Below are positions 12,131 to 24,703 of a stretch of 64,000 nucleotides of DNA, piece after piece. The position numbers and the translations under genes are program-made. This stretch comes from Rattus norvegicus (Eukaryota; Chordata; Mammalia; Rodentia; Muridae), in contig NC_086023.1 of assembly GCF_036323735.1 (NCBI RefSeq), positions 15,425,501-15,489,500 on the forward strand, given 5' to 3'. The notes below the pieces were generated by a model. It was given only the letters and a program-made list of their open reading frames with translations, was not told where the DNA came from and searched no databases. The stretch's first letter is position 1. Every line of letters begins with the position of its first letter.

Positions 12131-13103
12131 ATTGGGGTTTGAAATAACAGAAGGATGACGGTCTCCTGGATAATTAATCTGGCCTGAGAAAAATCAGCCT
12201 GCAACAACAGTACATAGAGTGATCAATTTTCTTGATTTAGGCTCTGAAGTTCTATATTTTATTGCCTATTAATGAGTAAATTGGGAGCAAATAGGACAAC
12301 AAATTTAGATCTAAAAACAGCTTCAGGAATGGGGTTGGGACTTCTCATAGCTTCTCAGATAGTTCTGACTCCTCTATCAATTCATCATTTAGAAACACCT
12401 ACAGTTTTTAATGGACTTGGCAGAAAGCTGTGACAAAGCATTGTTGCACATATACTTCCACAGTGAAACTTTAAAGACTTGAAATTCAGAGACTCTGTGA
12501 ACGACAACCACAGGAAGAATCAGAACTCTGTCCAATTTGTGGGAGAGGTGAGACTGGGATTGATAATGGTGTTATTATGAAGAATTTATTATAAAAACCA
12601 TGCTACAAACTTTAAGCCAATGCCCTTTGCTTACAGTACATAGTGAATTTTCCATCCTGTGTGAACCTTAATTTGTTCTCCATCTTCTCCACAGACACAC
12701 TTTCTCAACAGAAAATCTGAGTGAATGGTTAGCACTGTTCTGAAGTACCCAAATGTAGTATGGACTAGGGATAAGGCTAGGACTTATTGTTCTGTTCTTT
12801 CTGACAACTTCCCATGCTTTCATACAACCTGCCAATTTTGGGAGACAGATTTTTAATATTTTGATTTCTTGAGGTTTATCCTATGTATAATTGTGACCCA
12901 TGTGTTAGTGTAGACATGCATATATTATTAACCACTTAGCAATTTAGAATATCTGTTCTCAGTTCAGAATCTTAAAAAACTAACCTCACCATGTTCTTTA
13001 TCCTTGTCCTTTCCCAGACAACACTGTGCTAAACAATGATTTCTACTTTGAAATTCTAGTTTCATAATTTTTAATTTTTATATGAATATGATAGTAGATC
13101 ATT
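12131..13103. other. Unassigned sequence
   Basis: No gene or repeat that I can name. Confidence 0.4.
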
Positions 13104-13116
13104 AAATTTCTGAGAG

Positions 13117-13211
13117 TGGGGGTTGGGGATTTAGCTCAGTGGTAGAGCGCTTGCCTAGCAAGTGCAAGGCCCTGGGTTCGGTTGCCAGCTCTGAAAAAAA
13201 AAGAAAGAAAA
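13117..13211 (+). mobile_element. ID SINE (BC1/tRNA-Ala-derived) with perfect TSD
   Basis: The body reads ggggttggggatttagctca, then gtggtagagcgcttgcct, with the B-box-like ggttcggttgcc and an A-rich tail of about 19 bases. The internal pol III promoter boxes (tagctcagtgg; ggttcggttgcc) are both recognisable. The 13-bp TSD aaatttctgagag lies at 13104-13116 and 13212-13224, identical on both sides, so the insertion is young. High ID copy number is characteristic of rat. Confidence 0.96.
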
Positions 13212-13224
13212 AAATTTCTGAGAG

Positions 13225-13761
13225 TAACTATTATAGTCCCTTTCTTTAGAGTATAGCCTACCATATTCTAAACCCAAAACTCAATGATAATATTAGGACA
13301 AAATATAAAATGCATCTGCCCTTCTAAATCTCTGCTCACAGTGACATTTTATATCAGCTCAAAATTTAATCTCTCCTAAACTGTATCATTTCAAAGTTCA
13401 GTATTTTACCATTTAAGTTGCATAAAGCATGTCTAGATGACCTTTCTCCATGTAGCACAGAAACGCATATGAGTCCTTCCCATCTCTGGACCAAAATCCT
13501 TGAAGTGGCAGCTTGTCTATATCAGAAGTACAGCTAGAATACTGGAGAATAGCATATATCTACAGTGCATTCACATGCAGTGCAAATAGCAATGGGGGCA
13601 TACACACTTTTCTCTGTATTGCAGACATCTAGCAACTACTGGTTTTCTTTAGTTATATTTCAAAATCTGGTCAGAGTTCTGAGACATTCTTTCATTTATA
13701 ATAATGGTGGCATGCAATTGTAGCTAAGTAGACATGTAAGACTTTTGTTCCTTGCCAAAAG
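13225..13761. other. Unassigned sequence
   Basis: Unique-looking DNA between the ID element and the L1 insertion. No gene recognised. Confidence 0.4.
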
Positions 13762-13774
13762 AAGTTAGAATCAG

Positions 13775-14399
13775 GAGTGCTGACACACCTGAGAGTGGAG
13801 GTAAGAACACTTCTGGTCTGAGCTACCTGCCTGGGGCCCTCAGGACATAAAAACCCAGGAGTAGTCTGGGACAAAACCCTTCTGATTTCTGCCTACTCCC
13901 AGAGATAACTCAGTCCCACAGCTCTCTGTACCCAAATAACCTGGGGAAGAGAGATGGACTCTCAGAAATGTGGACAAACCTGAGAGCTCAGGGGAGATCA
14001 CTACTTCTGCTTACATTTCTGGCCCAAGAGGAACCTGCCTAGAACCCCATGGACACCGGAACCTAGGAGCGGTCAGGGAGAGGATCCTCTGGGCTCTGCC
14101 TGCTTCCAGAGCTGAAAGACAGTCAGAAGGAGTCCTGACACAACTGAGATCATAGGAAAAACCAACTCTACTGCTCCAAGTGAGCCAGTTGGAACTGTCA
14201 GGACACAGAAACCCAGGAACAGTCTGGGACAGAACCCTTCCATCCAGTTTCTGCCTGCACCCTCAGTTGAACTGGTCCTACAGCTCTCTTTTCCCAGCTC
14301 TGGCTGTAAGAAAACAGGTCTACAGGAGTGCTGACACAGAGGCTTACAGGACTGTCACTGTCAGAGACAACAAGACAAGCAAATACCAGAGACATTCTG
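13775..14399 (+). promoter_or_regulatory. L1 5' UTR with three degenerate tandem modules
   Basis: Three related units precede ORF1. The marker block 'ggaca..., a(c)ccaggag/ctaggag, gtc(tg)gg.., ctgcct.c..cag' recurs at about 13843, 14050 and 14202, giving periods of about 207 and 152 bp. Tandem units in the 5' UTR are the internal promoter form of rodent L1. Parts align with the 5' UTR of the minus-strand L1 (30.5-31.45 kb), e.g. accaactctactgctccaag here and accaacttttctgctgcaag there. Confidence 0.7.
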
Positions 14400-15474
14400 A
14401 TGGTGAGAAGCAAGCACAGGAATCTAAGCAACAGAAACCAAGACTACTTGGCATCATCAAAGACCAGTTCTCCCATCAAACCAAATACTGGATCTCCAAC
14501 TATACTGGAAAAGCAATACTTGGATTGAAAATCACATCTCATGATGATGATGGCAGAGTTTAAGAAGGACATAAAGAAATACAGGACAGCACAGGTAAAG
14601 AAGTAGAAGCCCTTAAAGAGGAAACACAAAAAACCCTTAAAGAATTATAGGACAGCACAACCAAACAGGTGAAGGAACTGCACAAAATCATCGAAGATCT
14701 AAACATGGAAATAGAAACAATAAAGAAATCACAATGAGAGACAACCCTGGAGATAGAAAACCTAGGAAAGAGATCAGGAGTCATAGATGCCAGCATTACC
14801 AACAGAATAAAAAAGAAAGAAAAGAGAATCTAAGGGGCAGAAGATACCATAGAAAACATTGACACAACCATCAAAGAAAATGTAAAATGCAAAAAGGTTC
14901 TAACCCAAAACATCCAGGAAATCCAGGACACAATGAAAAGACAAAATGTAAAGAAAATTGGTACAGAAGGGAGTGAAGATTCCCAACTTAAAGGGTCAGT
15001 GAATATCTTCAACAAAATCATAGAAGAAAATGTCCCTAGCCTAAAGAAAGAAATGTCCAGAAACATAAAAGAAGTCTAAAGAACTCCAAATAGATTGGGT
15101 CAGAAAAGAAATTCCTCTCATCACATAATAGTCAAAATATCAAATGCAGAAAACAAGCAAAGAAAATTAAAAGCCTTAAGGTCAAGTAACATATAAAGGG
15201 AGAGCTATCCGAATTACACCAGACTTCTTACCAGAGACTATGAAAACCAGAGGATCTTGGGTAGGTGTCATACAGAGCTGAAGAGAACACAAAGGCCAGT
15301 CCAGGCTATTATATCCAGAAAACTCTCTATTAACATAGATGGAGAAATCAAGGTATACTATGACAAACCAATTTTATACAAAGTCTTTCCACAAATCCAG
15401 ACCTACAAAGGATAATAGATGGAAAACTCATACACAAGGATGGAAACTACACCCTAGAAAAAGCAGGAAATTAA
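14400..15474 (+). pseudogene. L1 ORF1 pseudogene (RNA-binding chaperone)
   Basis: The ATG at 14400 gives a start M-V-R-S-K-H-R-N that aligns with M-A-R-G-K-H-R-N of the younger L1. The counterpart of the ORF1 C-terminus (YTLE-AGN then TAA) is at 15472-15474. The family protein (about 370-400 residues) has an N-terminal coiled coil, an RRM and a C-terminal domain, and coats L1 RNA. Here the frame is interrupted by stops and shifts (for example the TAG near 14648), so no full protein can be made. Confidence 0.85.
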
Positions 15475-15529
15475 CCTTCTTGCAACATACCACAAAGAAG
15501 AGAGGCACACAAACAACATTCCACCTCTA

Positions 15530-18500
15530 ACAACAAAAGTAACAGGAAACAAAATCAGTATTCCTTCAAATCTCTTAACATCAGTGGACTCAATGCCCCA
15601 ATAAAAAGACATAGACTGACAGACTGCATTGGTAAAGAAGACCCAGCATTTTGCTGCATATAGGAAACACATCTCAGTGCCAATGACAGATAGTACGTAA
15701 GAATAAAAGTCTCAGAAAAAATCTTCCAAGCAAATGATCCGAAGAAAAAGTTGGAGTAGCCATTCCAATAACAAGTAAAATCTACTTTCAAGCAAAGTTA
15801 TGAAAATGATAAGGAAGGACACTTCATATTCATCCATGGAATAATCCACCAAAATGAACTCTCAATCCTGAATATCTATGCTCAAAATGCAATGATACCT
15901 ACATTCATAAAAGAATCCTTACTAAAACTCAAAGCACACATTTCATCTCACACAAGAATAATGGGAGATTTCAACATCCTATTCTCATCAATGGACATAT
16001 TATGGAAACAAAATCCAAACAGAGAAATAGAGAAAGTAACAAGTTAAGAATCAATCAGATTTAACGAATGTTTATAGAACGTCTCACCTGAAAACTAAAG
16101 AATATAACTTCTTCTAGGTATCTCATGGTACCTTCTCCAAAACTGGCTATAAAATCAGTCACAAAACAGGCCTCAAAAGACACAAGAAGATTGAAATAGT
16201 ACCATGTTTCCTAGCAGATCACTATGGACTAAGGCTACTCTTCAATCACATACACATGGAAGCTGAACAACACTCTACTCAAGGATAACTTAGTTAGGGA
16301 AGAAAGAAAGAAAGAAATTGAAGGCTTTTTAGAATTAAATGATAATGAAAGCACAACATACCCAACTTTATGGGACGTGATGAAAGCAGTGCTAAGAGGA
16401 AAACTCATAGCTCTGAGTGCCCCCAAAGAGAAACTGGAGAGAGCATAGATTGGAAGCTTGACAACAAACCTTAAAGCTCTAGAGCAAAAGGAAGCAAATA
16501 TACACAAGAGGAGTAGAAGGCTGGAAACAATCAAACTCAGGACTGAAATCAACAAAGGAGAAACAAAATGAACTATACAAAAAAAATAAAAAAAAAAACA
16601 GGAATTGGTTCTTTGAGAAAATCAGCAAGATAGATATACCCTGAGCCAGACTAACCAGAGGGCACAGAGAGTGTATCCAAATTAACAAAATCAGAAATGA
16701 AAAGAGAGACATAACAACAAAAACTGAGGAAATTCAAAGAAATCATATGATCCTACTACAAAAGCCTATATTCAACAAAACTGGAAAATTTGGATGAAAT
16801 GAACAATTTTCTAAACTGATACCAGGTACCAAACTTAAATCAGGAACAGATAAACCATCTAAACAGTCCCATAACTCCTATAGAAATAGAAGCAGTTATT
16901 AAAAGTCCCACAACCAAAAGAAGCCCAGGACCAGACGGGTTTAGTGGAAAATTCTATTAGACTTTCCAAGAACTTAAGACCAATACTCTCAAAACCACTC
17001 CACAAATAGAAACAGAAGGAAAAGTGCTCAGCTCCTTCTATGAAGCCATCATTATGCTTATACTTAAACCACATGAAGACAGAACAAGGAAAGAGAACTT
17101 TGGATCTTTTTTCCTTATGAATATCAGTGCACAAATAATCAATGAGATACTTGCAAACCAAATCCAAGAACACATCAAAACCATCATCCATCAGGATAGT
17201 GGATGCAGGAATTGTTCAATATATGGAAATCCATGAACGTATGTAAACAAACTCAAAGAAAAAAATCTACATTTTTATCTTATTAGATGCTGAGAAAATT
17301 TTTCACAAAATTCAACACACCTTCATGTTAAAAGTCTTTGAAAGATAAGGATTTTAAGGCCCATACATAAACATAGTAAAAGCCATATACAGCAAACCAG
17401 TAGCCAACATCAAACCAAATGGAGAGAAACTTGAAGCAATCCCACTAATATCAGGGACTAGACAAGGCTGCCCACTCTCTCCCTACTTATTCAATATAGT
17501 ATTTGAAGTCCTAGCCAGAACAATCAAACAACAAGAGGAGGTCAAAGGGATACAAATTGGAAAGGAAGAAGTCAAAATATTACTATTTGCAGAAGATATG
17601 ATTGTATATTTAAGTGACCCCAAATGTTCTACCAGAGAACTACTAAGCCTGATAAACAACTTCAGTGAAGTGGCTGGGTATAAAATTAACTCAAAGAAAG
17701 CAGTAGCCTTCCTTTACTCAAAAGATAAACTGGCTGAGAAAGAAATTATGTAAATGACACCCTTCACAATAGTCACCAATATAAAATACCTCTGTGTGAC
17801 TCTAACCAAGCAAGTAAAAGATCTGTATGATAAGAACTTCAAGTCTCTGAAGAAACTAAAGAAGATTCCAGAAGATGGAAAGATCTCCCATATTCATGGT
17901 TTGGCAGGATTAATATAGTAAAAAATGGTCATTTACAAAAAGCAATAAACAAATTCAATGCAAGATTCCAACTCAATTTTTCATAGAGTTAGATATAGCA
18001 ATTACAAATTCATTTGGAATAACAATAACACCCAGGATAGCTAAAACTATCCTCAACAATAAAAGAACTTTTGGGGGGAATCCCCATTCCTGATCTCAAG
18101 CAGTAAGTATTACAGAGCAATAGTGATAAAAACTGTATGGTATTGGTACAGAGACAGGCACATAAATTAGTGGAATAGAACTGAAGACCCAGGAATGAAC
18201 CCACACTCCTATAGTCAATTTGAACTTTGACAAAGATGCTAAAACCATCCAGTGTCAAAAAATATAACATTTTTAAGAAATGGCACTGGTTCAACTGGAG
18301 GTCAGCATGTAGAAGAATGCAAATCAATCCATTCTTATCGCCTTGCACAAAGCTCAAGTCTAAATGGAGCAAGGACCGCCACATCAAACCAGATATACAA
18401 AACTAATAGAAGAAAATGTGGGTAAGAGCCATGAACAGAACACCAATGACTTATGCTCTAAGATCACATATAGACAAATGGGACTTCATTAAATTGCAAA

Positions 18501-19370
18501 GCTTCTATAAGCCAAAGGACACTGTTACTAGGACAAAATGACAACTAAACTATTGGGAAAAGATCTTTACCAATCCTACATCTGATTGAGGGCTGATATC
18601 CAATATATACAAAGAACTCAAGAAGTTAGACTCCAGAGAGCCAAATAAACCCTATTAAAATTGGGATTCAGAGCTAAACAAATTATTGTCAGCTGAGGAA
18701 TAAGTAATGACTGTAAAGTACCTATAAAAATGTTCAACATCCTTAGTCATCAGGGAAATGCAAATCAAAACAACCCTGAGATTTCACCTCACGCCAGTGA
18801 GAATGGCTAAGATCAAAAACTCAGGTGACAGCAGATGCTGGCGAGGATGTGGAGAAAGAGGAACACTCCTCCATTGTTGGTGGGATTGCAGACTGGTACA
18901 ACCATTCTGGAAATCAGTCTGGAGTTTCCTTGGAAAATTAGACATAGTACTACCTGAGGACCCAACTATACCACTCCTGGGCATATACTCAAATGATGCT
19001 CCAATATATAACAAGGACACATGGTCCACTATGTTCATAGCAGCCTTATTTATAATAGCCAGAAGGTGGAAAGAACCCAGATGCCCTTCAACAGAAGAAT
19101 GAATACAGAAAATGTCGTACATCTACACAATGGAGTAATACTCAGCTATCAAAAAAATGACTTCACGAAATTCATAGGCAAATGGATGGAACTAAAAAAT
19201 ATCATCCTGAGTGAGGTAACCCAATCATAAAACCCACACATGGTATGCACTCACCGATAAGTGGATAATAGCCCAAAATCTATGATTACCCAAGATACAA
19301 TCCACAGACCACATGAAATTCAAGAAAAGGGATGACCAAAGTGCAGATGCTTCAGTTCTTCTTAAAAGTC
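15530..19370 (+). pseudogene. L1 ORF2 pseudogene (endonuclease/reverse transcriptase)
   Basis: Region order follows L1 ORF2: endonuclease start (counterpart of SLNINGLN near 15560), endonuclease core (GDFN-like word near 15965), RT domain with GTRQGCPLSPYLFN near 17455-17500, and the Cys-rich C-terminus (RCWRGCGERGTLLHCWWDC) at about 18830-18890. The RT active-site motif reads F-A-E-D instead of F-A-D-D at about 17586. Many stops and frameshifts are present. A 114-codon frame at 18758-19102 is the longest intact remnant, covering the C-terminal domain. Confidence 0.88.
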
Positions 19371-20031
19371 CTTCCCTTTAGGGGAAGAAATATATTTATA
19401 GGAGGAGATATGGAGATGAAATTCAGAGTAGAGACTAAAAGGAATGGCTATTCAGAGCCTGCCCCTCATGTGGATCCAGCCTATATACATACAGCCACCA
19501 ATCCCAGACAATATTGTAGATGCCAAGAAGTGCATGCTGAGAGGAGCCTGATATAGTTGTCTCCTTAGAGGTTCTGCCAGAGCATGACAAACACAGAGGC
19601 GAATGCTATCAGCAAGTCATGGAACTGAGAACAGAGTCACCATTGGAGGAGTTAGAGTAAATTTTTAAGGAGCTGAAGGGGCTATCAAACCTGTAAGAAC
19701 AGCAATACCAACCAACCAGAGCTCCCAGGGACTAAACCATTACCCAAAGAGTACACACAGATAGACCTATGGCTCCAGCTGCATATGTAGCAGAGGATGG
19801 CCTTGTTGGGCACCAATGGTAAGAGAAGCCCTTGGTTCTTCCAAGGCTGGAACCCCTGTGTAGGGTAATGTCAACGTGGGGTGGCAGGAAGTGGTTGTTT
19901 GGGGAGGGACCACACCCTCATAGAAGAAGGGGGTAGGGGGATAGGACATGAGGTTTATGGATCGGAAACCAGGAAAAGGAATAACATATGAAGTGTAAAT
20001 AAAAAACATCCAATAAAATAAAATGCAAAAA
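19371..20031 (+). mobile_element. L1 3' UTR and A-rich tail
   Basis: 3' UTR of the plus-strand L1, with the conserved block gagctgaaggggctat, accaaccagagctcccaggg, the G-rich stretch at 19880-19960 (gtggggtggcagg... gaagggggtaggggg) and the ending gaaaccaggaaaaggaataac. The G-rich run is the known polypurine region of rodent L1 3' UTRs. Confidence 0.85.
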
Positions 20032-20117
20032 AAGTTAGAATCAGCCCACTTTTCTTCTGCATTATTTTTGTCCCTATTATATACAACCTTAAGCCATCTA
20101 CTAAATCAATTTTCCTT

Positions 20118-20270
20118 TTATTTTATTTCAGTTGTTTGACTTGCACATATATTTGTGTATTATGTGTGTCCTTGACTGGAGTTATGATAATTATATGCTG
20201 CCACATGAGTGCTGGGAATTAAACATGAGTCATCTTCAAGAGCAACTACCTTAACCTAGTAATTCTAGGG
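20118..20270 (-). mobile_element. B3-type SINE, reverse orientation
   Basis: Antisense of B3: poly-T-rich start (ttttccttttattttatt), tgccacatgagtgctgggaattaa and caagagcaactaccttaacc, equal to the tRNA-like head and 'agcactcatgtggca' body of the family. Diverged; no TSD seen. Confidence 0.65.
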
Positions 20271-21659
20271 CCATGAAGCAAAGGACCCTCACTGTTTCCA
20301 GGGACAATTACTTCTTTAGATATAAGACATTTCTTGCTCTTTTGAGTTATCCTCTTTCTGTCTTGGATTACTCTTGTTATGTGTGAGAGATAATACTTTT
20401 CAGATTCTGATGTACCTTCTAGTTTTGTAGAAAAATCTCTAGGTTCTATCCTTAAAATTCTAAAAATATCATGGTGAGAATTTACTTTTTCTACTATACT
20501 TCTCATACACTATTCCCTCTACAGAATTTAATCAAACTAAAACTATTTCATGTGGATGAAATTCTTTCCGCTGTACTTTCCTCTTACATGTTGTGTTTTT
20601 TTCCAGCAAGAAGACACCATATCATACTTAAAACCATGGGTATGTTATAACATGAATTTCCTAAAATGTAGGAACTACACTGCTAATAAAATTATCTTGC
20701 CAAATGACCACTAGATAATAAAAATCTTCCTTCTTTCAGTTTTCAAAATGTCCTTATGTTCTTTTGGCTATAAGGTCTTTGAAGTCCAGATTTCTGTTAA
20801 CAGTACAGGATGATTAACCCTTTTCTCTAAGGGGACTTAAAATGTCCTTAAATTTTCTTATAGTTTACACTCTCTTGCCAGTATACATCTGCTGCTACAG
20901 TTTAGGAATCTGCATGAACAACACAATCATTCTAATTCCATTTTTCTTTGTGTGACAATTGCAGCACATTGCATCAACACATCAACTTTAAAAAAGATAC
21001 AGTTCCTATTTCAAAGTCACTATCTCTGAAAAAGCATAGAGTCAGGGTCTCACAAGCTTGCAAAATTTCAGTCAGATGAATTTCTCAGCCACAGCATGAA
21101 GTCCTCTTCAAGGACTCATTTCAGATGCAGAGACTCTCTGGGCTTCCTGAGGCTGCTGACAATTGCTAACATGAAACACTTTCCATAAGAGATAGTTTGC
21201 TTCTTTGTGGCATGTAAGCCTGTGTCACTGCTATTTTCTAATTTCCTTAAAATGCTTTTCCTAATTAGTCTCCTCTGGTATAATGTTCCTATTAAATAAA
21301 TTAAATTGAACTGATCAGAGACTGCTTATTGAGTATCTCATCACTGTTGCCAATTTTGGAACTTTGTTACAAATTTCTATAAGCACAAATAGGAAGCTAC
21401 AGAAGAGTATGGCACTACTCATGTTTGTAATGACTGAATTATGCAAGGATCTGAACTGGTGGATAACTTTTTAGAGTATAATTTTAACATTTTATTTTTC
21501 TTTAAAGAGTTATTGATTCTTTCTAATCTAATCCTATAGAAATTAGCCAGAAGTCCATAATTTTTGAATGAGAAAATTTGGGGTGATATATCAAACTACC
21601 ATATTTTAGGTGGAGAGTAAAATAAATACATAATATAATATATTATACAAGCATACATA
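20271..21659. other. Unassigned intergenic sequence
   Basis: About 1.4 kb without a recognisable gene or repeat. The 86-codon minus frame at 20246-20506 overlaps the SINE edge and has no domain. Confidence 0.4.
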
Positions 21660-21686
21660 GTATCTATCTATCTATCTATCTGTCTG

Positions 21687-21727
<41 letters not shown>
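21660..21727. repeat. (TATC)n tetranucleotide microsatellite
   Basis: About 17 units of TATC with one TGTC pair. It sits at the tail side of an antisense B1 and probably grew from its A-rich tail. Confidence 0.96.
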
Positions 21728-21741
21728 AAATAAATAGTCTA

Positions 21742-21857
21742 TAGAGCCCTGGCTGTCCTAGGACTCACTATGCAGGATGGCCTTGAACTCACAGATATTC
21801 ACCTGTCTTTGCCTTCTGAGTTGTGGAATTAAAGGCATGTGACATCATGCCTGGCCT
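21742..21857 (-). mobile_element. B1 SINE, reverse orientation
   Basis: agccctggctgtcctaggac, ggatggccttgaactcac and ggaattaaaggcatgtgac are the antisense B1 body. The left (tail) end carries taaataaatag and the TATC repeat. Somewhat diverged. Confidence 0.85.
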
Positions 21858-22299
21858 CAATTCTATGTTTCTAAGGAATAAAAATTTCCAAGAATAAGAC
21901 ATCAAGAGATTTTGTGTCTCGTGGGAATCTGATTATTGATTCATACATGGTATCTTATTGCTTTAATGGTGACAAGTATGAGGGGGTTGAGGGAGTTCTC
22001 TATTGTACTCTAATCTCTTCCATTAGGACTCTAGCTTTATGACATTCTTACCTTTCAAATCCCCTTGGAAATGCTCTCATATTGGACAATAAAAATTAAA
22101 ATATTAGTTTGAGAGATACAGGCACTGGTGTATATAAAGCAAAAGCAAGTTCTTTATAGTGTTTGTGAAAGATACTACATAGTATACTGATAGTTTTATA
22201 CAAACAGCAAAGACCTAACGCACCAGGCTTGGTAAAGTAAATATAAACTTATTGGCTACTTAGATAGATAACACACTGATAGATTTTACATATTAATTA
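21858..22299. other. Unassigned sequence
   Basis: No gene or repeat recognised. Confidence 0.4.
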
Positions 22300-22440
22300 C
22301 TGATACACTACTATAGTAATTATATTACTGTAGTAGTTATGCATACTATGATAGTAATTATAATTCTATGCCACTATATACTACTGTTGTAATTATAAAT
22401 CTTTAATAGGGTATACTACTATATTAATTATAATTCTTCA
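22300..22440. repeat. Degenerate AT-rich minisatellite, about 36-bp unit
   Basis: Four imperfect units built on 'ctactatagtaattataattct' start near 22309, 22346, 22382 and 22416. The stretch is almost pure A/T. Confidence 0.55.
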
Positions 22441-22519
22441 AGAGAAAAGGGAATAAATTACATAAATTTAGAAAATGGCAGAAATTATTTCTAATGTCTG
22501 TGAACTTTCTAATGACAGA

Positions 22520-22680
22520 TTTATAGTACTATAATATATAGTATATAGAAAATATATATTCTAAATAAATATATAATGTATTCTAATATGCATTCTACAT
22601 AAATGTATAATATATTATTCATCATATATACAACAATATATTCTATATAAATTACAATGGATAAGTTTATAGTACAAGAT
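22520..22680. repeat. AT-rich low-complexity region
   Basis: Runs of TATA and two imperfect copies of a 'ttctaaataaatatataatg'-like unit. The 66-codon minus frame here is a composition artefact (Ile/Tyr-rich). Confidence 0.65.
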
Positions 22681-23868
22681 AAGAATTTCCTCTCATTGAA
22701 TGAGCCTGTAGTCCAATTCAACTGTTACTTACTCCAAGATATAGTGCCACAGTTGCACTAATGGAGCCGTCATGTAAGTCTAGTCATCACTGCTGCTTTG
22801 TGCTTTTTAACTAGGTAGCTTGCTATCCTATCAGTTGCTTTCCTCTCTTGGCAACTTACATAGAATCTTCTATGAGAATCTGTCCTCAAGGGGGGATCCC
22901 AGATCAGTTCCTGCTCACTTCCTCCAAGCTCAGTGTTCACTGAATGTGGTGTGTTCAGAAATAGAGTATTTTTCACTTTCTGGTTCTGAAAGGTAAATGG
23001 TAATCATCTGCAAAGCTTTTGGAAATTTTTAAATTTCCCTGTCCAAAGATTTCAGGGGAGTTTTTCCATGCCTGTCACTGAGGAAAACACCATCACCCTT
23101 TGTGACATAACTCCATAAATGCCTTGGAATATGAGACCATGCTGTTACTTATTGGTGAACCTCTCAATAGCATAATCCCTTTAATTTTGCTTTTAATGAG
23201 TGAATTGCTAATAATGTACTGGTCAGGTTAATATTCCAAATAGTATGCACATATCCTAATCCTGGTTAGCAATGTCATGTCACTATACATGCAAAAGAGC
23301 ACTTTCTCATATATTGGGAATATGGAAGTTTGAGATAAGGTCTTTATCCTTGATTAACCAAATGTATCTAGTTTAATCACATGAGTCCTTAAAGGCTGAA
23401 AATCTGGTCAGGCAGAGAGGGGTTGGTGGTGAGGGACTGTATAAGAACAATGCTATTTATGTGATAATGAAGTCTACGATGCTATTGCCAATGAAGCATA
23501 GAGGCAGAGCAGGCTAGACAGTGCAACGTGCTGAGGTTTTTACTTACATCTGGTGAGATTTAAGTGTGTCATTTTAAAATTACTTAATGTTGTAGTAGGT
23601 TAATTTTAGAGTTGTAACACAAAACTACATATTTTGGTATCTGGGAATAAGCTGCTGCTATAAATTCATGGAATTTGCAACTTTAAATTAGTTCAGATTC
23701 AAAGTATTAAGCAATAATGTTGATTGATTTCTGTTGTACTTCTTGAGCAACGGAGTAGTGAATTTTTTTCCCAGAACACTGATGTAATGGTAGTTAGCTA
23801 ACCACCCTGTGCTCCTGACAGGTCACACTCAGTCACCCACCCCAGAACTATCTGAATTTGCGAATGAA
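22681..23868. other. Unassigned intergenic sequence
   Basis: No recognisable exon, SINE or LTR. The 68-codon minus frame at 22770-22976 shows no motif. Confidence 0.4.
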
Positions 23869-23947
23869 ACACACACACACACACACACACAGACACCCAC
23901 ACACACATACACACAGACACACACAGACACACACAGACAGACACACA

Positions 23948-24000
<53 letters not shown>
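23869..24000. repeat. (CA)n microsatellite with CAGA interruptions
   Basis: 132 bp of CA repeats with scattered ACAG/ACCC units in the middle and a pure 3' half of about 50 bp. All frames across it (HTHTHT, CVCVCV) are artefacts. Confidence 0.97.
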
Positions 24001-24004
<4 letters not shown>

Positions 24005-24110
24005 TCCCTCCCATTGTCTCTAAATATCTACAGATATTTTTTAGCCAAGATGCCTTAGCACCTAGATTACAGAAATGATCCCTGTCATCAATTTTTTAAT
24101 ACATTTTTTT

Positions 24111-24703
24111 ATTAACTTGAGGCAACTGATTTATTTGAGTTAATTTTATACCCAGCCACTTTGCTGAAGTTGTTTATCAGCTTTAGTAGTTCTCTGGTGG
24201 AACTTTTGGGATCACTTAAATATACTATCATGTCATCTGCAAATAGTGATATTTTGACCTCTTCTTTTCCGATCTGTATCCCCTTGATCTCCTTTTGTTG
24301 TCTGATTGCTCTGGCTAGAACTTCAATAACTATATTGAATAAGTAGGGAGAGAGTGGGCAGCCTTGTCTAGTCCCTGATTTTAGTGGGATTGCTTCAAGT
24401 TTCTCTCCATTTAGTTTAATGTTAGCAACTGGTTTGCTGTATATGGCTTTTACTATGTTTAGGTATGGGCCTTGAATTCCTATTCTTTCCAGGACTTTTA
24501 TCATGAAAGGGTTTTGAATTTTGTCAAATGCTTTCTCAGCATCTAATGAAATGATCATGTGGCTCTGTTCTTTCAGTTTGTTTATATAATGGATCACGTT
24601 GATGGTTTTCCGTATATTAAACCATCCCTGCATGCCTGGGATGAAGCCTACTTGATCATGGTGGATGATTGTTTTGATGTGCTCTTGGATTTGGTTTGCC
24701 AGA
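24111..24703 (-). mobile_element. Extra L1 ORF2 (RT core) fragment fused to the L1 poly(A) end
   Basis: This 0.6-kb piece is homologous to 27045-27630 of the same composite, at a few percent divergence. It keeps an open 173-codon frame (24112-24633) covering the RT core with S-L-D-A-E-K-A-F-D-K, G-T-R-Q-G-C-P-L-S-P and F-A-D-D. On the element's sense strand it ends after the ORF2 word aaataaatcagt, then jumps to the last bases of an L1 3' UTR (ctcaagttaataaaaaaa) at 24107-24119. It therefore comes from a different L1 copy with most of ORF2 C-terminus and 3' UTR missing. Confidence 0.85.

Larger units (their letters stand above)
13775..20031 (+). mobile_element. Full-length, decayed LINE-1
   Basis: Complete order: 5' UTR with tandem modules, ORF1, ORF2, 3' UTR and an A-rich tail (aataaaataaaatgcaaaaaaa). 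The 13-bp TSD aagttagaatcag occurs at 13762-13774 and 20032-20044 with no mismatch, so the boundaries are exact. About 6.26 kb, near the usual 6-7 kb of a full-length rodent L1. Both reading frames are broken many times, so it cannot move. It lies tail-to-tail with the younger minus-strand L1 at 24.1-31.5 kb. Confidence 0.95.

Noticed and set aside
23798..24078. Open frames across the CA repeat
   Set aside because: HTHT/CVCV dipeptides only; microsatellite artefact.
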